DNA of 64,000 bases from Micromonospora sp. PLK6-60 (GTDB taxonomy: Bacteria > Actinomycetota > Actinomycetes > Mycobacteriales > Micromonosporaceae): contig NZ_JAIOAA010000002.1 in NCBI RefSeq assembly GCF_019890675.1, positions 372,001-436,000 of the forward strand, read 5' to 3'. The position numbers were made by a program, and so were the translations under genes. Below, one piece after another: positions 33,983 to 43,823 of the stretch; position 1 is the first letter of the stretch; the number at the start of each line of letters is the position of its first letter. The notes below the pieces were generated by a model. It searched no databases and was not told where the DNA came from. It saw only the letters and a list, made by a program, of their open reading frames with translations.

Positions 33983-35716
33983 GTGGCAGCCCGGACGCCG
34001 GTGCTCGAGACTTTTCCGGCCCTACGCGCCTGGCAGCGCCGGGCGATGGTGGAATACCTGCGCCGCCGGACGGAGGACTTCACCGCCGTCGCCACGCCGG
34101 GCGCGGGCAAGACCACCTTCGCGCTGCGCATCGCCGCCGAGTTGCTCGCCGACGGCACCGTCGAGGCGGTCACCGTGGTCGCCCCCACCGAACACCTGAA
34201 GTCCCAGTGGGCCGAGGCGGCCGCGCGGGTCGGCATCCAGCTGGACGCCGCGTTCCGCAACGCCGACCTGCACTCCGCCGCCGACTTCCACGGCGCCGTG
34301 GTGACGTACGCGCAGGTCGGGATGGCCCCGCAGGTGCACCGCCGGCGCACGATGACCCGGCGCACCCTGGTCGTCCTCGACGAGATCCACCACGCCGGCG
34401 ACTCGCGCACCTGGGGGGACGGGGTCAAGGCGGCCTTCGAACCCGCCGTACGCCGGCTGATGCTCACCGGCACGCCGTTCCGCTCCGACGACAACCCGAT
34501 CCCGTTCGTCAGCTACGAGCGGGGCGGGGACGGGCTGCTGCGTTCCCGCGCCGACGCCGTCTACGGCTACGCCGACGCGCTGCGCGACGGGGTGGTGCGG
34601 CCGGTGCTGTTCCTGGCGTACTCCGGGGAGACCCGGTGGCGCACCAACGCCGGTGACGAGCTGGCGGCCCGGCTGGGCGAGCCGATGACCCAGGACCTGG
34701 TCGCCCAGGCCTGGCGTACGGCGCTCGACCCGGCCGGCGACTGGATGCCGCAGGTGCTGCGGGCCGCCGACGCCCGGCTCACCGTGCTGCGCAACGCCGG
34801 CATGCCGGACGCGGGCGGCCTGGTGATCGCCAGCGACCAGCAGAACGCCCGCGCGTACGCGAAGCTGATCGAGCAGGTGACCGGCGAGAAGGCCGCGGTG
34901 GTGCTCTCCGACGACCAGGGCGCCTCGGCGCGGATCGCCACCTTCGCGGCGTCCACGCAGCGCTGGCTGGTCGCGGTGCGGATGGTCTCCGAGGGCGTCG
35001 ACATCCCCCGGCTGGCGGTCGGCGTCTACGCCACCAGCGCCAGCACCCCGCTCTACTTCGCGCAGGCCATCGGCCGGTTCGTCCGGGCCCGGCAGCCGGG
35101 GGAGACCGCCTCGGTCTTCCTGCCCAGCGTGCCGCACCTGCTCGGGCTGGCCAGCGAGATGGAGGCCGAGCGGGACCACGTGCTCGGCAAGCCGAAGGAC
35201 CGCGAGGGCTTCGACGACGAGCTGCTGGAGCGGGCCCAGCGCGACGACCAGGCCAGCGGGGAGCTGGAGAAGCGCTTCGCCGCGCTCTCCGCCACCGCCG
35301 AGCTGGACCAAGTGATCTTCGACGGGGCGTCGTTCGGCACCGCCGCGCAGGCGGGCACCCCGGAGGAGGAGGAATACCTCGGCCTGCCCGGGCTACTCAC
35401 CGCCGACCAGGTTTCCCTACTGCTCAGCAAGCGGCAGGCCGATCAACTCGCCGCCCAGCGTCGCCGGGCGACCGCGCGGGCCGCTGAGCCGGCCGCTGCG
35501 GCCCCGACCCCGCCGCCGGCGCCGATGAGTGCCGCCCAGCGGCGGGTGGCACTCAGGCGCCAACTGAACGCGCTGGTGGCCGCCCGGCACCACCGCACCG
35601 GGCAGCCGCACGGCAAGATCCACGCGGAGCTGCGGCGGCTGTGCGGCGGCCCGCCGAGCGCCCAGGCGACCATCGAGCAGCTGGAGGAACGGATCGCCAC
35701 CGTCCAGACCCTCTGA
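33983..35716 (+). CDS. Superfamily 2 DEAD/DEAH-type helicase
   Basis: The 577-residue protein has Walker A ATPGAGKT (Lys43), the DEAH-type box DEIHH (from 133), motif III TGTP and motif VI QAIGRFVR. This is the layout of the RAD25/XPB-like or restriction-type SF2 helicases. A helicase C-terminal domain follows, then about 150 residues of charged, Ala/Pro-rich tail with a final helical domain (MSAAQRRVALRRQLNALV). No nuclease domain is fused. GTG at 33983 has AGGAG seven bases upstream. The substrate is unknown; homologues are widespread in actinomycetes. Confidence 0.85.
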   Translation: MAARTPVLETFPALRAWQRRAMVEYLRRRTEDFTAVATPGAGKTTFALRIAAELLADGTVEAVTVVAPTEHLKSQWAEAAARVGIQLDAAFRNADLHSAADFHGAVVTYAQVGMAPQVHRRRTMTRRTLVVLDEIHHAGDSRTWGDGVKAAFEPAVRRLMLTGTPFRSDDNPIPFVSYERGGDGLLRSRADAVYGYADALRDGVVRPVLFLAYSGETRWRTNAGDELAARLGEPMTQDLVAQAWRTALDPAGDWMPQVLRAADARLTVLRNAGMPDAGGLVIASDQQNARAYAKLIEQVTGEKAAVVLSDDQGASARIATFAASTQRWLVAVRMVSEGVDIPRLAVGVYATSASTPLYFAQAIGRFVRARQPGETASVFLPSVPHLLGLASEMEAERDHVLGKPKDREGFDDELLERAQRDDQASGELEKRFAALSATAELDQVIFDGASFGTAAQAGTPEEEEYLGLPGLLTADQVSLLLSKRQADQLAAQRRRATARAAEPAAAAPTPPPAPMSAAQRRVALRRQLNALVAARHHRTGQPHGKIHAELRRLCGGPPSAQATIEQLEERIATVQTL

Positions 35717-35749
35717 CGGCGCCCGCCCAACCGGCCCCGTGGGCCCGGC

Positions 35750-36011
35750 TGCGGCATGTGGGACTGTCCGGCCCGGGTGATGGGCCGGGGTGCGGCATGT
35801 GAGGCTCTCCGGCCTGGGGTGGTGGGCCGGGGTGCGGCCTATGGGGCGTTCTGGCCGGGGCGATGGGCCGAGGTGCGCCAGGTTGGGCCGTCCGGCCCCG
35901 GGTGATGGGCCGGGTTGCGGCCTGTGGGGCGTTCTGGCCGGGTGATGGGCCGGGTTGCGGCATGTGGGGCTTTCCGGCCGGGGCGATCGACCGAGGTGCG
36001 GCATGTGGGTT
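35750..36011. repeat. 41-bp-period degenerate tandem repeat, locus 3
   Basis: Seven units of the type TGCGGCATGTGGGGCTTTCC start at 35750, 35791, 35833, 35874, 35916, 35956 and 35997, with spacings of 41, 42, 41, 42, 40 and 41. They fill most of the gap between the helicase and DUF7455 genes; nothing else is seen there except the hairpin at 36048. Confidence 0.75.
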
Positions 36012-36047
36012 GCGGCGACCGATAGAGGCGCGGGACGGCAGGTGAAA

Positions 36048-36089
36048 ATAGTCGACCGGAGGGGCCCAAGGGCCCCTCCGGTCGACTAT
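36048..36089. terminator. 20-bp perfect stem with 2-base spacer
   Basis: ATAGTCGACCGGAGGGGCCC is followed by AA and its exact complement. It lies between the convergent helicase and DUF7455 genes, 23 bases beyond the DUF7455 stop, and is probably a bidirectional terminator. Confidence 0.75.
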
Positions 36090-36111
36090 GTCGGTTTGCG
36101 CTGTCGCGGGA

Positions 36112-36345
36112 TCAGTTCGCCATCAGGTCCGCGCCTCGCCAGCTGAACTCCGGGTCCGTCGCGTACCGCACGGTGATCTTCACCAGATCCTCCGCGTACT
36201 TGTTCGCGTGGTGCCCACAGAACACCAGCTCGCTACCACCAGCCAGAGTGATGCGGAGCTTGCCGGCAGCATTGCAGCGGTCGCACCGTTCATCGGCGGC
36301 CGGGGGGGCCACCGTCTCGGGCGGCGGCGTGAGGGTCGGGGTCAT
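36112..36345 (-). CDS. DUF7455 small zinc-ribbon protein
   Basis: The 77-residue protein has the conserved core RCDRCNAAGKLRITLAGGSE and LVFCGHHANKY, with Cys and His positions that can bind one zinc. The family often sits just downstream of the principal sigma factor gene in actinobacteria, as here. The function is unknown. ATG at 36345 has AGGAGG close upstream, so longer in-frame starts are rejected. Confidence 0.85.
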   Translation of the reverse strand: MTPTLTPPPETVAPPAADERCDRCNAAGKLRITLAGGSELVFCGHHANKYAEDLVKITVRYATDPEFSWRGADLMAN

Positions 36346-36405
36346 CGCCTTCCTCCTCTGGTCGTCACCGATGAACAATCTCTTCGGTCGTTGCTCACCT
36401 ATCCT

Positions 36406-36428
36406 GCAACACCCCTGCGGGGCGTTGC
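36406..36428 (-). terminator. Hairpin between sigA and the DUF7455 gene
   Basis: GCAACACCCC and GGGGCGTTGC form a 10-bp stem with one mismatch and a TGC loop. It lies after sigA and 61 bases before the DUF7455 start. It may terminate sigA or regulate the small gene's leader. A second weaker stem (CGTGCAAC/GTTGCACG) lies at 36516-36550. Confidence 0.45.
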
Positions 36429-36590
36429 CTTCCCTGAGTGCCCGCGGGGGACCGAGGTCACACATGGCAGGCACAGTGTGCCGTGCACCCAGGGTGCCAC
36501 GTCAACGATCACATTCGTGCAACCGGCCGGTCACCATGTGGTGTTGCACGCCAGGTGATCAAAGCGACACGGCCGGTTGACGGAAATCGG

Positions 36591-38183
<1,593 letters not shown>

Positions 38184-38336
38184 GAATGACCTTCCGGAGG
38201 CGAAGAGCGAGCACGGCCGGGTCGTCCGGTGCAGCGCGGAGCACCGCGCCGGGCGATGTGGTTGAGGGACCCCCGTGTCCCGGGCCGGCCGGTCGTTGGC
38301 GGTCCGTGGCGCGTGGGTAGGGGTGAATTGTAACGC

Positions 38337-38342
38337 CGTCTG
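38337..38342 (-). promoter_or_regulatory. Candidate sigA -10 box (TACAAT)
   Basis: TACAAT on the minus strand is the best principal-sigma -10 in the 288-bp sigA-suhB gap. No clear -35 is seen. The leader would be about 145 bases. Confidence 0.4.
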
Positions 38343-38471
38343 CCGCGATCATCCTGCGCCGCACGGCGTACCGGCGATCGGGACCGCCGATTCGGCGCAG
38401 TTGTGGACTTTGTAAGGATGATACTCGCGCGCGACCGTGGAGGTCCCAGTCGTGCGGGAAGGGGACGAACC

Positions 38472-39293
38472 ATGGATCGCTCGGCGCCGTCGCCGCGGGA
38501 ATTGTTGGAGATCGCCGTCAATGTCGCCCGGGACGCGGCGGCCACCGCCCACCGGATGCGGGCCGAGGGGGTCTCGGTGGCCGCGACGAAGAGCACCGCG
38601 ACCGACGTGGTCACCGCGGCCGACCGGGCGGTGGAGCGCCAGGTGCTGGACGCCCTGGGCCGGCTCCGCCCCGGCGACGCGGTGCTCGGGGAGGAGTACG
38701 GCGAGGGCGACACCGGCCCGGCCGACCCGGACGGCGTGCGGTGGATCGTCGACCCGATCGACGGGACCGTGAACTACCTGTACGGCCTGCCGAATTCGGC
38801 CGTTTCGCTGGCCGCGGAGGTGGCCGGCGAGGTGGTCGCCGGGGTGGTTCGCAACATCAACACCGGCGAGGAGTGGACCGCCACCCTCGGTGGCGGGGCC
38901 TACCGGGACGGCGTGCCGCTGCGCTGCTCCACCGAGACCGACCTCGGGCAGGCACTGGTCGCCACCGGGTTCGGCTACGACGCGAAGCGCCGGCTGCACC
39001 AGGCCCGGGTGGTGACCGGGCTGATCGCGCAGGTGCGGGACATCCGCCGGTTCGGCGCCGCCGCGATCGACCTCTGCCTGGCCGCCGAGGGGCGGGTGGA
39101 CGCGTACTACGAGAAGGGGCTCAACGCCTGGGACCTGGCGGCCGGCGGCCTGGTGGCCACCGAGGCGGGGCTGCGGGTGGCCGGGTTGGCCGGCCGGGCG
39201 GCCGGACCGGACCTGGTGGTGGCCGCGCCACCGGCGCTGTTCGGGCCGCTGCACGACCTGCTCGCCGAGCTGGACGCCGCCGGCGGCCCCTGA
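38472..39293 (+). CDS. suhB: Inositol monophosphatase SuhB
   Basis: This magnesium-dependent phosphatase releases inositol from inositol 1-phosphate. The 273-residue protein has the metal-binding motifs LGEEYG, DPIDGTVNYLYG and LNAWDLAAGG in order. The product would feed phosphatidylinositol or mycothiol synthesis. ATG at 38472 follows GGGAAGGGGA. It is divergent from sigA and converges on cei. Its stop codon is the first TGA of a 20-bp tandem repeat array. Confidence 0.92.
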   Translation: MDRSAPSPRELLEIAVNVARDAAATAHRMRAEGVSVAATKSTATDVVTAADRAVERQVLDALGRLRPGDAVLGEEYGEGDTGPADPDGVRWIVDPIDGTVNYLYGLPNSAVSLAAEVAGEVVAGVVRNINTGEEWTATLGGGAYRDGVPLRCSTETDLGQALVATGFGYDAKRRLHQARVVTGLIAQVRDIRRFGAAAIDLCLAAEGRVDAYYEKGLNAWDLAAGGLVATEAGLRVAGLAGRAAGPDLVVAAPPALFGPLHDLLAELDAAGGP

Positions 39294-39430
39294 ACAACCG
39301 CGTCGGGCCCTGAGCGACCGCGTGGGGCCCGAGTGACCGGGTGGGGCACCTGACGGCCGGGTGGGGCCTGAGTGGCCGGGGTGGGGCCCCTGGAGGGCCG
39401 CGGGGGGCCCTGAGCGACTGGGGTGGGGCA
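39291..39430. repeat. 20-bp tandem repeat array starting at the suhB stop
   Basis: Seven units of the type TGAGCGACCGCGTGGGGCCC (18-22 bases each) run without interruption, the first TGA being the suhB stop codon. The array lies between suhB and the convergent cei gene. Confidence 0.75.
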
Positions 39431-39483
39431 GCCGAGCTGCCCGGGCGGCGGGCGGCCCCGGAGCGGCCCGCCCGCCGGGACGG

Positions 39484-40014
39484 TTACTTCTCGACCGGCA
39501 TCGGGCAGGTGCCCGCGGGCGCGTCCGGCGCGCCCAGGTCGCCCAGGGCCTGGTTGACCTCGGTGGTGGTGGCCAGCTGCTGGAACGAGCTGCCCAGCAC
39601 CACGTCGACGACGTCGTCCTTGCGCTTCGCGTCGTACGCGGGGGTGGCGTTGCTGAGGAAGTACGCCTGGAGCAGCTGCGCCGAGCCGACCCCCTTCGGG
39701 CCGTACCGCAGCACCGCCACGTCGTCGACCGCCTTCGGGGCGTTGCCGACCTTCTTCACCTGGAACTTGCGGTTGCGGAAGTCGTCCGCGACGTCGGCGG
39801 CCCGGCCTGGCTGGTCGGTCGCGTTGTAGACGTTGATCTTGACGTCCTTCTGCTCGCGGAGCCGCAGGTCCGCCAGCGGCCAGCCGTCGGGGCAGCTCTT
39901 CGCGTCGACCGCGTTGCCCTGGCTGTCGCGGACCACCGCCACCACCACGAAGACCAGGGCGACGACCGCCAGCAGACCGACGACAACGAGTGCTCGCACT
40001 CGCGCAAAGCTCAT
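39484..40014 (-). CDS. cei: Cei-like envelope integrity protein (LytR C-terminal domain)
   Basis: The 176-residue protein has one N-terminal membrane helix (about 8-29) and an extracytoplasmic LytR_C domain (KINVYNATDQPGRAADVADDFRNRKFQV). The cysteines of SCPDGW and GTCPMP may pair. In M. tuberculosis the gene in the same position and orientation relative to suhB (Rv2700, Cei) supports cell envelope integrity and virulence. The likely role here is envelope binding or maintenance, not enzymatic ligation, because the LytR catalytic domain is absent. Confidence 0.85.
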   Translation of the reverse strand: MSFARVRALVVVGLLAVVALVFVVVAVVRDSQGNAVDAKSCPDGWPLADLRLREQKDVKINVYNATDQPGRAADVADDFRNRKFQVKKVGNAPKAVDDVAVLRYGPKGVGSAQLLQAYFLSNATPAYDAKRKDDVVDVVLGSSFQQLATTTEVNQALGDLGAPDAPAGTCPMPVEK

Positions 40015-40426
40015 CTGGACGCTCCCCGGGCGATGGGTGGGTGGCGGCCGGGGCCGGAGCCGGCCCGGCGTCGATTACGCCGCTGAGGTTAACGGGTGTC
40101 CGGCCGTCGCGTGGAAACAGCCGGACATGCCGGCGCGCCACCCGGGAACCAGGTAGTACTACCCCTATCTTCGTGTCGCCTGAGTCACATTGGGAACAAC
40201 TTCCGGCGTAGGGGCGTACATCTCTGCCACGAGGGCGGTATACATGCCTCGCCCGGGGGGAGGGTAAGGTACCGCGCTCGCTGGAGGCGTTTCTCTGGCG
40301 GCCTCGATCCGGCCGGTCGGCGGGTCGGGAGACCGACACAAATGGTGGCCGGCCAGCGGAACCGAAACAGCGTCGTCCGGCGTTACAACCGGGAAGCGAC
40401 AATATCGATATGGGAGAGTGAAACCG
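40015..40426. other. 412-bp divergent intergenic region
   Basis: No gene is credible here. Visible structures are a 12-bp palindrome GGTAGTACTACC (40152-40163), a GTCGG-GAGA-CCGAC hairpin inside a larger CCGGCC/GGCCGG pairing (about 40307-40358), and a GGGAGAG ribosome site before the DUF4193 start. It must hold the promoters for cei and the DUF4193 gene. The length suggests a structured leader for the latter. Confidence 0.5.
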
Positions 40427-40723
40427 ATGGCCACCGACTACGACGCCCCGCGTCGAGATGAGGTCGACCTCGGCGAGGACAGCCTGGAGGAGCTCAAGGC
40501 CCGCCGGGTCGACTCGCAGTCCGGCGCCGTGGACGTCGACGAGGCCGAGGTGGCGGAGAGCTTCGAGCTGCCCGGCGCCGACCTCGCCGACGAGGAGCTG
40601 ACGGTCAAGGTGCTTCCGATGCAGCAGGACGAGTTCCGGTGCGCCCGCTGCTTCCTCGTGCACCACCGCAGCCAGCTGGCGGCCGAGCGCAACGGCGAGC
40701 TGATCTGCCGCGAGTGCGTCTGA
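40427..40723 (+). CDS. DUF4193 zinc-ribbon protein
   Basis: The 98-residue acidic protein starts MATDYDAPRRDEVDLGED and ends with a ribbon FRCARCFLVHHRSQLAAE...ICRECV, with four Cys for zinc. The family is confined to actinobacteria; the function is unknown. Rv2699c of M. tuberculosis is the counterpart by position. ATG at 40427 has GGGAGAG eight bases upstream, so the in-frame start three codons earlier is rejected. Confidence 0.88.
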   Translation: MATDYDAPRRDEVDLGEDSLEELKARRVDSQSGAVDVDEAEVAESFELPGADLADEELTVKVLPMQQDEFRCARCFLVHHRSQLAAERNGELICRECV

Positions 40724-40741
40724 CCAGGACGCCAGTCACCG

Positions 40742-40769
40742 GCGGCGGCCTCCCGGACGGGGCCGCCGC
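40742..40769 (+). terminator. Terminator of the DUF4193 gene
   Basis: GCGGCGGCC and GGCCGCCGC pair across a 10-base loop, 18 bases after the stop codon. Confidence 0.6.
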
Positions 40770-40858
40770 TGTTCGAGCCGCCCGGCGCCGTGGCCGGTGG
40801 ACCGCCTGACCCGTGTCGGGTGGTTTCCGGAGCACCGGAACCGGGGAGTTCGAACGTC

Positions 40859-40927
40859 ATGAGCGCACGGATGGACACCGCCGGCGCGGCGCTTGCCGAC
40901 GTCGGGCGGAACGGGGTGGCGGCGTGA
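40859..40927 (+). CDS. 22-codon ORF overlapping the next gene start
   Basis: The ATG at 40859 has GGGGAG about ten bases upstream and opens the peptide MSARMDTAGAALADVGRNG followed by VAA. Its TGA stop overlaps the GTG of the next gene as GTGA. It may be a coupling leader peptide. Chance is possible, since nothing else supports it. Confidence 0.3.
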   Translation: MSARMDTAGAALADVGRNGVAA

Positions 40928-41928
40928 AGTGGCGCGGGGGGCGTACCGGTGCGGACGACGCCTCGACCGGTCCCGGCCGCGACGACCCGGCCGCCCGGTC
41001 CGAGCCGGCGGCCGGCCCGAACGACGCCGCTCCGGCCGCCGACATCCCGGACGACGCCGCCGGCACCTGGGACGACGCCGCCGGCACCCGGGACGCCGCC
41101 GGGCGGCGCCCGGAGCGCGGCGGGCGGGAGCCCGGACCGGCGGCCCGACCCGACGCGGACGAGCCCGGCTCCGCGCTGGCCCGGCGGGACCCCGACGACG
41201 ACCTCGGGGCCACGGTCGCCGCGCTGACCGCCGACGACCTGCCGGCGGCCCGCCGGCGCCAGTTGCTGACCCGGCTGGTCGGCCAGGCCCGCAGCCGTGG
41301 CGTCGCCGACCTGTTCAAGCCCCGGGCCGCGCTGCGCTGGATGGCCGACACGGTGGCCGAGATCGCGCCGCACGTGCCGGTCCGGGACCTGGCCACGCTG
41401 CGCCGCCACTTCCCCGGGCTGGACGACGAGGAACTGGCCGATCGGCTCGTCCGCAACGCCGCCCGGGCCACCGCCGGGGTGGGCGCCGCCGGTGGCGGCG
41501 TCGCGGCGGTGGAGTGGACGGTCGCCCCGACCCTGCTCTCCGCGCCGGTGCTGCTGGCCGCCGAGACGGTGGTCGTGGTGGCGATCGAGCTGAAGCTGAT
41601 CGGCGAGCTGCACGAGATCCACCGGGTTCCGCTGCCCGTCGGCGGCACCCAGCGCGCGGTCGCCCTGGTCCAGTCCTGGGCCGGCCAGCGGGGGATCAAC
41701 CCGATGACGCCGGGAGTCGGGGTCAGCGCGGTGCTCGGCACCGCCGCCCGCAAGGAACTGCGGGACAGCCTGCTCAAGCGCTTCGGCCGTAACCTCACCA
41801 CGCTCGGACCGTTCCTGACCGGCGCCGCCGTCGCCGGTTACCTCAACCGCCGGTCCACCCGCGCGCTCGCCGATCAGCTCCGCAGCGACCTGAAGCGGGG
41901 CCGCGGCCCCCGGCCGCTGAAGCCGTGA
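40924..41928 (+). CDS. Conserved hypothetical membrane-associated protein
   Basis: The 334-residue protein starts with about 95 residues of low-complexity Asp/Ala/Pro/Arg sequence with near-duplicate DDAAGTWDDAAGTRDAAG. A conserved region follows (LLTRLVGQARSRGVADLF, about 120-137), then two hydrophobic segments (about 180-225, 285-305). No family is recognised. GTG at 40924 lies after GGGGTGG and overlaps the stop of a 22-codon ORF. It lies among core genes between the DUF4193 and DUF3093 genes and converges on the latter with six bases between. Confidence 0.7.
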   Translation: MKWRGGRTGADDASTGPGRDDPAARSEPAAGPNDAAPAADIPDDAAGTWDDAAGTRDAAGRRPERGGREPGPAARPDADEPGSALARRDPDDDLGATVAALTADDLPAARRRQLLTRLVGQARSRGVADLFKPRAALRWMADTVAEIAPHVPVRDLATLRRHFPGLDDEELADRLVRNAARATAGVGAAGGGVAAVEWTVAPTLLSAPVLLAAETVVVVAIELKLIGELHEIHRVPLPVGGTQRAVALVQSWAGQRGINPMTPGVGVSAVLGTAARKELRDSLLKRFGRNLTTLGPFLTGAAVAGYLNRRSTRALADQLRSDLKRGRGPRPLKP

Positions 41929-41934
41929 ACCCGC

Positions 41935-42417
41935 TCAGCCGGCGTCGCGGGCCCGCAGGATCGCGTCGGCCAGCTCGACCGGGTGCCGGGAGCTGACCAC
42001 CCAGAACGGCGTCGGGTCGGCCGGGTCGGCGAGCACCACCTGCACGGCGCCGCCGATCCACGGCCGCTGGACCACGAAGGCCAGCGGATCGGCGCCGACG
42101 CCGAGCACCTCACGCCGCCCGGTGGCGTCCAGCGGGACGGCGTCGGCCACGAACCGCAGCGGCAGCCGGGCGTCGTCAACCAGCAGCTCGCCGTCGCGGA
42201 CCGCCACCCGGATCCGGCCCAGCCACCACAGGGCAGCGGCGGTCGCCGGCAGCAGCACCGCGAACGGCAGCCAGGCGCGTACGCCGGCGCCGCCCAGCCA
42301 CACCTCCGTGGCCAGCAGCGCCGCGGTGGCGAGCCCGGCCAGCGCGTACCACCAGGGCAGGCCGAGGCGTTCGGCGTACGGGACAACCGTGGCGGCGGGC
42401 GGGGAGGACGGGGACAC
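41935..42417 (-). CDS. DUF3093 membrane protein
   Basis: The 160-residue protein has two adjacent membrane helices near the N-terminus (about 22-40 and 47-66) followed by a soluble cytoplasmic domain ([21 protein letters not shown]). This is the DUF3093 layout. The function is unknown. M. tuberculosis Rv2698 occupies the same position, divergent from dut. GTG at 42417 has AGGAG five bases upstream, so the longer starts are rejected. Confidence 0.88.
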   Translation of the reverse strand: MSPSSPPAATVVPYAERLGLPWWYALAGLATAALLATEVWLGGAGVRAWLPFAVLLPATAAALWWLGRIRVAVRDGELLVDDARLPLRFVADAVPLDATGRREVLGVGADPLAFVVQRPWIGGAVQVVLADPADPTPFWVVSSRHPVELADAILRARDAG

Positions 42418-42506
42418 GCTCACTCCTGCCAGGGTACGGCGCACGCGGGCCGGCGGATTCGGCAGGATGGGCAGGGTCAGAGGGAACCGGACGGAAGAGG
42501 GAGACC

Positions 42507-43034
42507 GTGACGGACGTGGTACCCGTACCTGTGCGGCAGCTCGATCCCGAGCTGCCGCTGCCGGCGTACGCCCATCCGGGCGACGCCGGGGCCGACCTGG
42601 TGGCCGCCGCCGACGTCGAGCTGCCGCCCGGCGGGCGCGCGCTGGTGCCCACCGGCGTCGCGCTGGCCCTGCCGGAGGGGTACGTCGGCCTGGTGCATCC
42701 CCGTTCGGGGCTGGCGGCCAGGCTCGGCGTGACCGTGCTCAACGCGCCCGGTACGGTCGACGCCGGCTACCGGGGTGAGATCCTGGTCAACCTGATCAAT
42801 CATGATCGGGCCACCCCGGCGCGGATCTCCCGTGGCGACCGGATCGCCCAGCTCGTCGTCCAGCCGGTCGCACGGGCGGAGTTCCGGCCGGTGGCCGAGC
42901 TGCCCGGGTCCCGGCGCGGCGCCGGTGGGCACGGCTCCACCGGCGGGCACGCCGGGCTGGCGCCGGCCGGCCCCCGGGTCGGCGGCGTCGAGCCGGGTCG
43001 GGTCGAAGGGCGGACCGAAGAGGTGACAGGGTGA
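42507..43034 (+). CDS. dut: Deoxyuridine triphosphatase (dUTPase)
   Basis: Dut hydrolyses dUTP to dUMP, keeping uracil out of DNA and feeding dTMP synthesis. The 175-residue protein has the five motifs in order: [36 protein letters not shown] and the flexible P-loop-like [12 protein letters not shown]. It is about 25 residues longer than usual because of a Gly/Pro/Glu-rich tail after motif 5. GTG at 42507 follows GAGGGAGA. It starts a run of co-directional genes (DUF3710, OB-fold, DUF3159). Confidence 0.95.
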   Translation: MTDVVPVPVRQLDPELPLPAYAHPGDAGADLVAAADVELPPGGRALVPTGVALALPEGYVGLVHPRSGLAARLGVTVLNAPGTVDAGYRGEILVNLINHDRATPARISRGDRIAQLVVQPVARAEFRPVAELPGSRRGAGGHGSTGGHAGLAPAGPRVGGVEPGRVEGRTEEVTG

Positions 43035-43059
43035 GTGTGAACAGCGGAGGGTGGGCGCA

Positions 43060-43701
43060 GTGATCTTCTCCCGTAAGCGGGACAACGCCGGACGGCACGG
43101 CCGGGACGAGGCCCTGGAGTCGTACGGGACCGACGAGCCGGCGACCCCGGCGCGTGGTCCGTTCGACGTCTCCGAGGCGCCGGCCGACGTGCCCCGACTC
43201 GACCTGGGCAGCCTGCAGATCCCGGCGGTGCCCGACGTCGAGGTCCGGGTGCAGGCCGACCCGCAGGGCGTGATCCAGCAGGTGGTGCTGGTGCACGGCG
43301 ACAACGCGTTGCAGCTGGGCGTCTTCGCCGCGCCCCGCAGCGAGGGCATCTGGGACGAGGTGCGGGAGGAGATCCGCCAGTCCCTGCTCAACGACGGCGC
43401 CGTCGCCCAGGAGGTGTCGGGGGAGTACGGCACCGAGCTGCGGGCCCGGGTGCGCACCCCGGACGGCCCGACCGACCTCCGGTTCGTCGGCGTGGACGGC
43501 CCGCGCTGGATGGTCCGCGGCGTCTACCAGGGCCGGGCCGCGACCGATCCGGCTGCCACCGGCCCGCTCGCCGAGTGCCTGGACGGCCTGGTGGTCGACC
43601 GGGGGCACGAGGCGAAGCCGGTCCGTGAGCCGCTGCCGCTGCGGCTGCCCCGGGAGATGGCCGAGCAGGCCGCCCCGGCCGAGGAGCCGCGCGAGGTTTG
43701 A
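43060..43701 (+). CDS. DUF3710 protein
   Basis: The 213-residue soluble protein begins VIFSRKRDNAGRHG and carries the DUF3710 core LDLGSLQIPAVPDVEVRV, GVFAAPRSEGIWDEVREEI and VDGPRWMVRGVYQG. The function is unknown; the family always travels with dut in actinobacteria (Rv2696c). GTG at 43060 is nine bases after GGAGG, while GTG at 43051 would abut that site. It follows dut by 25 bases. Confidence 0.9.
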   Translation: MIFSRKRDNAGRHGRDEALESYGTDEPATPARGPFDVSEAPADVPRLDLGSLQIPAVPDVEVRVQADPQGVIQQVVLVHGDNALQLGVFAAPRSEGIWDEVREEIRQSLLNDGAVAQEVSGEYGTELRARVRTPDGPTDLRFVGVDGPRWMVRGVYQGRAATDPAATGPLAECLDGLVVDRGHEAKPVREPLPLRLPREMAEQAAPAEEPREV

Positions 43702-43823
43702 GGCCACCCGGCCGTTCCGCCGGGACCGCCCCGTCGGCGTACGCTGGCGGGGCGGTCCCGGCGCACCGGGGTCGGCCCAGTGCCGGTGACGCCGGTCAGC
43801 GTGGAGAGGGTGGCGCGGAGGTC

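Noticed and set aside
33918..34199. An alternative frame with GGAGG and ATG at 33918 overlapping the helicase gene
   Set aside because: The translation is low-complexity and overlaps the strongly supported helicase for more than 200 bases.
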